A stretch of 64,000 bases of DNA from Mugil cephalus (Eukaryota > Chordata > Actinopteri > Mugiliformes > Mugilidae). Numbering within the stretch: the stretch's first letter is position 1; each line of letters begins with the position of its first letter. Shown here piece by piece: positions 57,546 through 64,000 of this stretch. Under the pieces are notes generated by a model. That model was not told where the DNA came from. It saw only the letters and a list, made by a program, of their open reading frames with translations, and did not search any database. The DNA lies in NCBI RefSeq assembly GCF_022458985.1, contig NC_061782.1:19152172-19216171 (forward strand). The letters run 5' to 3'. The position numbers and the translations under genes are program-made.

Positions 57546-58508
57546 TTTTGGAAAGTGAGTGTAAGTACGGAATATTGTCTGTATCAGTGTGACGCTAGGC
57601 TCTATTATGTTGCTGAAATTGCAGTAACCTCTACTCCTTTGCCTCTTTTGTTGTCAGATCGTGCATTTCCACGATATCTACCATAACACCGATGGGCTGC
57701 AACAACTCCTGACCACTCAGGATCAAAACAGCTATTATGCAGTTGTGAATGTTCCACTTAATGTTTTTCTCAGGACTGGTGTTATCCAGGCTCCTTAACC
57801 GGCGGTCGCATCCACGCGCTTTGTTACCAAAGTTGCTGTGTTTGTCTTGCGCTCTCAGCGAATCTGTAAAATGCTCTATAGTTGTTTACAACGGCGGAGA
57901 GGTAATTTTAATCGAAAGCGCACATTGGTAGAAAGCACTATTGAAAATTGGATGTCTTTACAGAGGTCAGGTGGTTAGATACGCAGCCTTGTATTCATTG
58001 CTTTAAACTGTCTGAATGAGTGGTGCAGGTTGCAGACAGTTTTATTCAAGTCTCATTGAAGATACTATTAGATAAGGACTTTACAGCACATGTGTGCATG
58101 AAATCAGAAATAACCAAATCACCAAATAATAACCAAAAGTACTTTGGAGGATTCATTTTAATAATTAAAATAAATAAATGAATATAATTGTGGGGATTCT
58201 GGGTTGTGTGTAAGCACAGCAAAGTGAAACACGGCTGGGATGGGAGAGAAGAGGCGAGAGACAAGAGGAGGATGTCTAATAGAGATATATCATTACACTC
58301 TTATATGTGTAATCTATTGTGCTGCCATTGAACAGCAGCAGCATGGGTTTGGCAGTAGGCCATGCGCACACACACACACACATACGCACACGCTGTGCCT
58401 CCAGTCGGGCAGTAATAGAGGGTGTGAGTGTATTAGTCGCTACAGTCCAAGTGTTAAGTGCTGGCCTGGTGTGTGTGAGATCGATGACAGCCGGGCGGCC
58501 TCTCATTC

Positions 58509-58525
58509 TGACACACACACACACA

Positions 58526-58576
<51 letters not shown>

Positions 58577-58598
58577 CACACACACACACACACACACA
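58509..58598. repeat. (CA)n microsatellite
   Basis: About 90 bp of CA with two single-base interruptions. Confidence 0.95.
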
Positions 58599-58672
58599 GA
58601 GCTGTGACACATAGCCTGAGGTCAGGGGTCATACACAAACATCTCTCAAACGCACACATTCATCTCTCTCTA

Positions 58673-58676
<4 letters not shown>

Positions 58677-58724
<48 letters not shown>

Positions 58725-58733
58725 AATATATAT
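58677..58733. repeat. (TG)n followed by (TA)n
   Basis: About 42 bp of TG running into a short TATA-rich tract. Confidence 0.9.
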
Positions 58734-58945
58734 ATGGATGTATCAAAAACACTTTGTGTGTCTATTACGCACACACACACAAACACACAGCCATACATAT
58801 ACCCATCTTGTCCTGTGACCGTAGGGAGGGGCCTGCTGTCAAGCACCGGTGGTCCATCGATACTCGGGCAGAGCACTAATGCCTGCTGTCTGCTGATGGA
58901 CGCTGGCCTGCCTCCAGGGACCATTAGACTCACTGGGACACAGAC

Positions 58946-58982
58946 AGACACACACACAGACACACACACACACACACACACA
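58946..58982. repeat. (CA)n microsatellite
   Basis: Imperfect CA/CAGA array. Confidence 0.85.
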
Positions 58983-60254
58983 TCAGTACACCAGTGCTTT
59001 CATTTACTCACACTACATACCACTTTCAGGCTCAAACACATGCACATGTACAGTACATGTACATGTTGTATCCGCTCTGTAACGAGGCAATGTGAGGCCA
59101 TGAACTATAACATAAATTATCATGATATGGCATATGTTGGCCACACAAAATGGCGCCATTGTTTTCAAGATACCTCCTTAGTAAAGGAAATTGATAAAAC
59201 ATCTTCACTACCTGATGTGTGTGTTGCATAAAAACACCTGCAAAGTTGAAGTAAACTTAAAGAGAGAAACTTTAATAGTCTCCTTTTGCTGTTGTCTGGT
59301 TTCACAATCAGATCAAGAATGAAATGTAACGTTTTCTGAAAAGGTTAAACATATTCTGCCAAGGAGGATTTCTGATCCGTGGCGGTACTCAGCATTTTTA
59401 TTTTTTTTTTTGCCACGCTGTCCTCTTCTTTCCTGTCCGGAACCAGGCAGTGAGTTCATCCGGTCACCGGTGTTCACGTGGCTAAAATCGCCAGAGTGCT
59501 GCAAGATCAAGTGCTATGTTCTGATCCTTTGCCTTGCCATCCATCGAACTGCAATCCAGACACCATTAGCGCTACTCTTCTCTACTTTACCGCGGCTCTT
59601 TGGTCCTTTTCTTCATTCTCTTTCCCAGAGCCCTCACTTTCGCAGCTCCCTCGAATCCATCCAATTGAACGCGCTCTCGCGGATTCGTAATACTCGCTGA
59701 GTGTCGAGCTCAGCACCTTTTTAGGTGAATTAGCTGAACAACAAATGTGCTGAAGTGCGTGAAAGAGAAGAAGATGAGAGAGCAGGTGCCTCGGAGACCT
59801 CAAAGTGGATGAAGTGTAGCTGGCTCGTGTCTGAACTCTCTGGATTACCTGTTAATACATATCATAATCAATATCCAAAAAGCTTAACAAAGTTAACAAA
59901 CAAGCCTTCATAAGATATATTCGGGCATAACCAGCCCCATCAGCAGATGCGTAGCTGAGCAGTATAATGGCTGCACTATGTAAACATTTATATAATTATC
60001 CAAAAAAATAAAGCCAGTTGGTTGTTACAGACTTTTAAAACTACAAAAATAGATGTTGCTATTGACTGAACGGTGTAGCTTATTCCTCTAAGTTCAACTC
60101 CAGGCCTTTAACAGTGTGTCACACCATGCAACATGTCAGTTTTAATTATATTATTATATTACATTACATTATATTATTTCATATTTTAGACTGCTACAGT
60201 GGACACACGGAGTGTTTAAGGGGGATAATAAATCATTTTCTTGAAACTGTTAAA

Positions 60255-60545
60255 GCGGTTCCTTTAGTTCTAAATGACTGGTGGGCAGCTTAGTTTGTTT
60301 ATTAGGAACATCTGTGGGTGGTGCCCACCTGAAACCTGCATGATTGGGCCTCAATAAGCAACGTCCACATTTTAGCTCGGGAAAACAGACGCTGCTAAAG
60401 AGGAATAAAGGGAGCCATCATTTTGCAAACTTCTCTCTGAACAGGGGGAGGTGGACTGAGACATCACTTATCAGCCACTTACAACACAGTCCCCAAAAAG
60501 CTTGGTCCCCATTCACACCTTGAGTCTGCAGTTTCTTTAGAAAAA
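60255..60545 (+). repeat. Dispersed fish repeat in camkmt intron 3
   Basis: It is related block by block to 27475-27835 (see that entry). It lacks a recognisable MITE next to it on the right. Confidence 0.45.
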
Positions 60546-61866
60546 AAAGAAGAAGAAGATACCACCCAGGCATATGAAGACAGTATTATCCTTTAAAATT
60601 GAGAATCTGTGTGTATGTATGGAAGCCTTTACACATTCAACAAAAGTTCTATCAGTAAATGTGCTCCTTTGCTCATTTAATGTATGCCGTGCCATAGATA
60701 TTTAAATGGCTACGTTTCCTTTGACTTATGTGGGAGAATCAGAGAATCGTATAATAATTGTGATTTAGTTGAGTCTTTTGTATCCATGGCTGTCAGTTAC
60801 AACAAAAATTAGTGTTTTTGTTCCGATACAGATATCTGTACTCTGTGACTTGCTCATTAGACCAGCTAATTAGTACTCAACACTGCAACAGAGTCTTTGT
60901 TTTATTGGCTCAGCTCAATAAAAGACATCCCTAGAGCTCAGACAAAGCGCATAATGTAATAACAAGGGAAAAAAGGGAAAGCCTAACAAGTAACACAGTA
61001 AAGCTCTTGATGTTGTTTGGAGTATATCCATGTTAGATTAAAAAAAAAAAACACACAATAATTAGTTGATAGAAATTTATGGAACAAGAGGGACTTGGCG
61101 TCTTCGGAATAGAGTGTGTGTACGCGCTTAGTGCGGAAGCCACTCTTTATTCTTTGTGTTTCTCTGTTTATTGATAAAAAGCAATAAAATAAAGTGTAGA
61201 CGACAACAGGCAGGGACAGAGTTGCAGCAGCAGAGACGCGGGTGGGGAGGAGAGGAGTGAGCAACGCGGGCGAAAACTGAGTGGACGATGATGGGCGAGA
61301 AAACAGTGAAAGGACACCTTGAGAGAAGGAAACAAGAGAGATGGGTCCTGACAGGAGAAGGGGACTGTCTGCAAATTTGCCTGCATCAAATCCAGGCGCC
61401 TGTGGGCATCATCACAACACTCACACACACGCACACACACAAGCGTGCACACAGATGCACAGTGATAACCCATCAGCACTGGCCAAGTGTTGTTTAATCC
61501 AACCTGACTTGCACTCGACAGAAAAAGCAAATTCACTTCCACTCACGGTCTGAAAAACTGAGCGCTCTTCACATAAATGGCAGCGCTCTGAATTACCCCG
61601 TTCACGTTCGGATGTGTGTGCGTCCGTGCCCGCTGGCATGCACACGCACTCCACAGCTCATGTTTTTATTTTTGTGATGATTTTTTTTATTTTTTTTATT
61701 TATTTATTTTCCTCCAGTGTGTCTGTGCGTGTGTTTACATGTATTGGTGGTGACAAGCTCTTCAGCAGTACCCCCTTCATTGTGTGACAGGCAGATAGCT
61801 AGGCTGCTCTGCTCCCTATTGTTAGGGGGCTGTCATCAAACCCTGCTTGTACAGCCAGTTATCCTG

Positions 61867-61868
<2 letters not shown>

Positions 61869-61932
<64 letters not shown>
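61869..61932. repeat. (TG)n microsatellite
   Basis: About 64 bp of uninterrupted TG. Confidence 0.95.
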
Positions 61933-61933
<1 letters not shown>

Positions 61934-63204
61934 TTGTGTGTGTGGGAGACAGAGAGTTTGCACTTTGCTGCACTTCCTCATCTCCATAGGTGCTAACGTA
62001 CACATCTCGGCCTATCTTCACGTGTTAATGACTACGCTACACAAACATTTGTGTTTGTGATCGCACTGTATGTGCGCAGGTGATTGTGTGTGTGTGTGTG
62101 TGTTGAATTTGTTTGTCTGTGCCACATTGAGAGTGAGAGGAGAAGATCAGGGCTGACAAGCCATTGTTTAACAGACTGATAGTTTGGCTGTAGCGCTCTA
62201 CTGTACTCCCCTCTCCTCTCCATTGTTATGTGACTTATCATTAAGCCCTTGTTGCCCAGTCAAAATGTGCAGAAGTGCTTGTTAGCCGCGGCGGCGTCAT
62301 TTGTGGAGGGGAGTAGGTGAGCGTCGGGCGCGCACACACGCTCACATAAACACACGCAAGCATAGATACAAAAGGGCAGCTGCGCAGAGTGGGCTCTGCA
62401 GAAGTGAAAAATGATTTTTACACAGTATATGGTGCTCGATGTTTTATTAGCGTTCTCTTGTATTGCTGTTAAAAAAGGCGCAAGCAGCGCTGATGAAATT
62501 ACGAGTCGTGCCGTGTTGAAAGTGCACAGGAGAAAACTGTTTTTGGAGAATAATATCTGTGCAGATACATTTTCTTTACAGGTGAGAGAAAATCGACCGC
62601 AATTTTCTTCTCGAGTGAAGAGAAAACACAATCAGTAGACTACTTGGGTCTTCTCCGCTCTTTTAAAGTTCTAAATCAGTTTTTAATATTGTGCTCATAT
62701 AACTTCTGTATGTGGGTGGCACAGTCGCATCATAGCAAGGAGGATATCTCTTTACATCTGACTGGGCTCGGCACCTTCGGTTTTTTCGGCGTTTAAAGTT
62801 TGCATGATCTTTCCTGCGCCTGTGTGGGTGCTCTGACCTCCTCCTACATTTTTAGAGAGAGTGCATGTTAGGTTAATTGGTGATTCTAAAAATGGCTGTA
62901 GGCGTGAGTCACATGAGTGTGAATGGTGGTTTCTCTCTCTGTGTTAGCCTGTGTTATGATTGACGGGACCTGTCCAGGATGCAGACTTGACCAGATTGAA
63001 AGCAGAATTGTCTGCAATCAATCCTCAAAAGAAATCCTTGTTTCTTTTTAATGAGAATAAGAAGAAGTTCTAAACCGTTCTGATGAAAAACACTTTTATT
63101 GAATTGTAGGGCTATTTTACCTCTCAGTCAGTTGTTTAGAGCTTGTCTGTGAAAGTTCTCAGTTTTCCAGGTTATGGTAATCCAAAAGACAACTGGACCT
63201 GTAA

Positions 63205-63418
63205 AGTTTTGAGAAGACGTTTTGCCACTCAAACCTAACACTCTGTAGGAACCTAATCCTCTGTAGGAACCTAACCCTCTGATTCCTACAGAAACAAGTC
63301 TATCAAATTTCTGATGGGTTTTACCCACAGAGTTTCCTATTTAATCCTCAACTTCCCACCGGCCTTTTAGAACTGAAGTAGCTACTCGAATGAGCGGAGA
63401 TACATCTTCTCAAAATGC
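63205..63418. mobile_element. Inverted-repeat element, probable non-autonomous transposon
   Basis: GTTTTGAGAAGACGTTTTGC at about 63207-63226 is matched, inverted, by GAGATACATCTTCTCAAAAT at about 63396-63416. The arms flank about 170 bp that include a short tandem duplication. This arm sequence is familiar from dispersed fish repeats. It has no coding potential. Confidence 0.45.
63241..63299. repeat. Tandem duplication with hairpin potential
   Basis: CTCTGTAGGAACCTAATC is followed immediately by CTCTGTAGGAACCTAACC. A nearby TTCCTACAG can pair with CTGTAGGAA. It lies inside the inverted-repeat element. Confidence 0.6.
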
Positions 63419-64000
63419 CTCTTAGATTGTTTAGAGCTTGAAACATGTTCCTGTGAAGATAAATGCGGGGATGGGTGTTATTAATAACTGCAGAGGAACT
63501 GGTAACCAAATATGCTTAAATCTCAGCCAGATATTTTCAGCTAACAATGGGTCTGAGAAGATCCTCAATCATCCATGTCATGCTGTCTCCGAAAAACAAA
63601 GCTAACACAAAATCTTGTGGAAAAATAAACAGCTCCATAGATGTAGGCTCAAAATCCAGAAAGAGATGTTGATCAGTTTTTAACAGTGGGTTTCTATGCA
63701 TATGATGAGCCTAGATCTTAAACACCCCTGATGTCCTTGGACCATCGATGGCAACTTGGTTCATTTTCACTCTATGATGACGGTATGATGCTTGGAAGGA
63801 GTTAATCACCTGCTTTGCTTCACCACGCAGATGTAGAGAAACAAAAATGGATCAGGCAGACAGACGTTCAGGCAGCCATCCAGACAGTCCAGTATCCCTC
63901 TCTGGTCCGTTTCCTGTGTCAGGAGGGGACGAGGACAAACACGTGACATCACTTCCTTCTTAGGACAATCACACAGGAACAGGCCAGGAGCCTCCAGAAG

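Larger units (their letters stand above)
44278..64000 (+). other. camkmt: camkmt intron 3 (at least 19.7 kb, runs past the window)
   Basis: It starts with GTAAGT. I searched by eye for the next exon (a Cys-Ile-Trp-Pro-Ser-type start) and found none. It is filled with long CA/TG arrays, two dispersed repeats (57355, 60255), an inverted-repeat element (63205) and mixed-composition islands rich in TAAT cores. In vertebrates SIX3 and SIX2 lie beyond CAMKMT, so this intron may host their regulatory DNA; that is inference. Confidence 0.7.

Noticed and set aside
58240..59231. Several open frames of 100-186 codons
   Set aside because: They are His-Thr or Cys-Val repeats translated from CA/TG microsatellites, not proteins.
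63241..63299. A short direct repeat that might suggest an array such as CRISPR
   Set aside because: Only two units without spacers, in a vertebrate intron.

Overview
The window is nuclear DNA of a teleost fish, probably an acanthomorph. The evidence is intron-containing vertebrate genes with canonical GT-AG junctions, several introns of only 75-130 bp, many long CA/TG arrays, and remnants of fish-typical Tc1-like and non-LTR transposons. No prokaryotic, phage or CRISPR feature is present.

Four genes can be rebuilt exon by exon, in the order known from human 2p21 (PPM1B - SLC3A1 - PREPL - CAMKMT). ppm1b lies on the plus strand: promoter and untranslated exon about 9.5-10.0 kb, coding exons 17016-23001, 402 aa. 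slc3a1 (rBAT) lies on the plus strand: 10 coding exons, 28438-34804, 692 aa. prepl lies on the minus strand: 15 coding exons, 41252 down to 34954, 723 aa. camkmt lies on the plus strand: exons 1-3 at 41819-44277, with the gene running off the right edge. Every junction keeps the reading frame, and both complete proteins next to each other are close to the human lengths as I remember them (685 and 727 aa).

Layout: 1-8600 is gene-free upstream DNA with microsatellites and a possible conserved element near 5.8-6.3 kb. 8.6-9.3 kb is an inverted LINE remnant. 9.5-10.0 kb is the ppm1b promoter. 10.0-17.0 kb is ppm1b intron 1, with Tc1-like fragments. 23.0-28.4 kb holds the ppm1b 3' UTR and intergenic DNA with a Tc1 copy and a MITE. 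slc3a1 and prepl are tail to tail, with 149 bp between their stop codons. prepl and camkmt are head to head, with 566 bp between their start codons. From 44.3 kb to the end is one very large camkmt intron, rich in CA/TG arrays and dotted with homeodomain/POU-motif islands that look like conserved non-coding elements.

The genes do not form one pathway. ppm1b is a Ser/Thr phosphatase, slc3a1 is the cystine-transporter heavy chain, prepl is a prolyl-oligopeptidase-like hydrolase, and camkmt is a calmodulin-lysine methyltransferase. Their linkage is medically known in human, where deletions of SLC3A1 and PREPL cause hypotonia-cystinuria. The most interesting protein observation is that this fish rBAT keeps a full GH13 alpha-glucosidase active-site signature, which human rBAT has partly lost. 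The most interesting DNA observation is the regulatory-looking camkmt intron.
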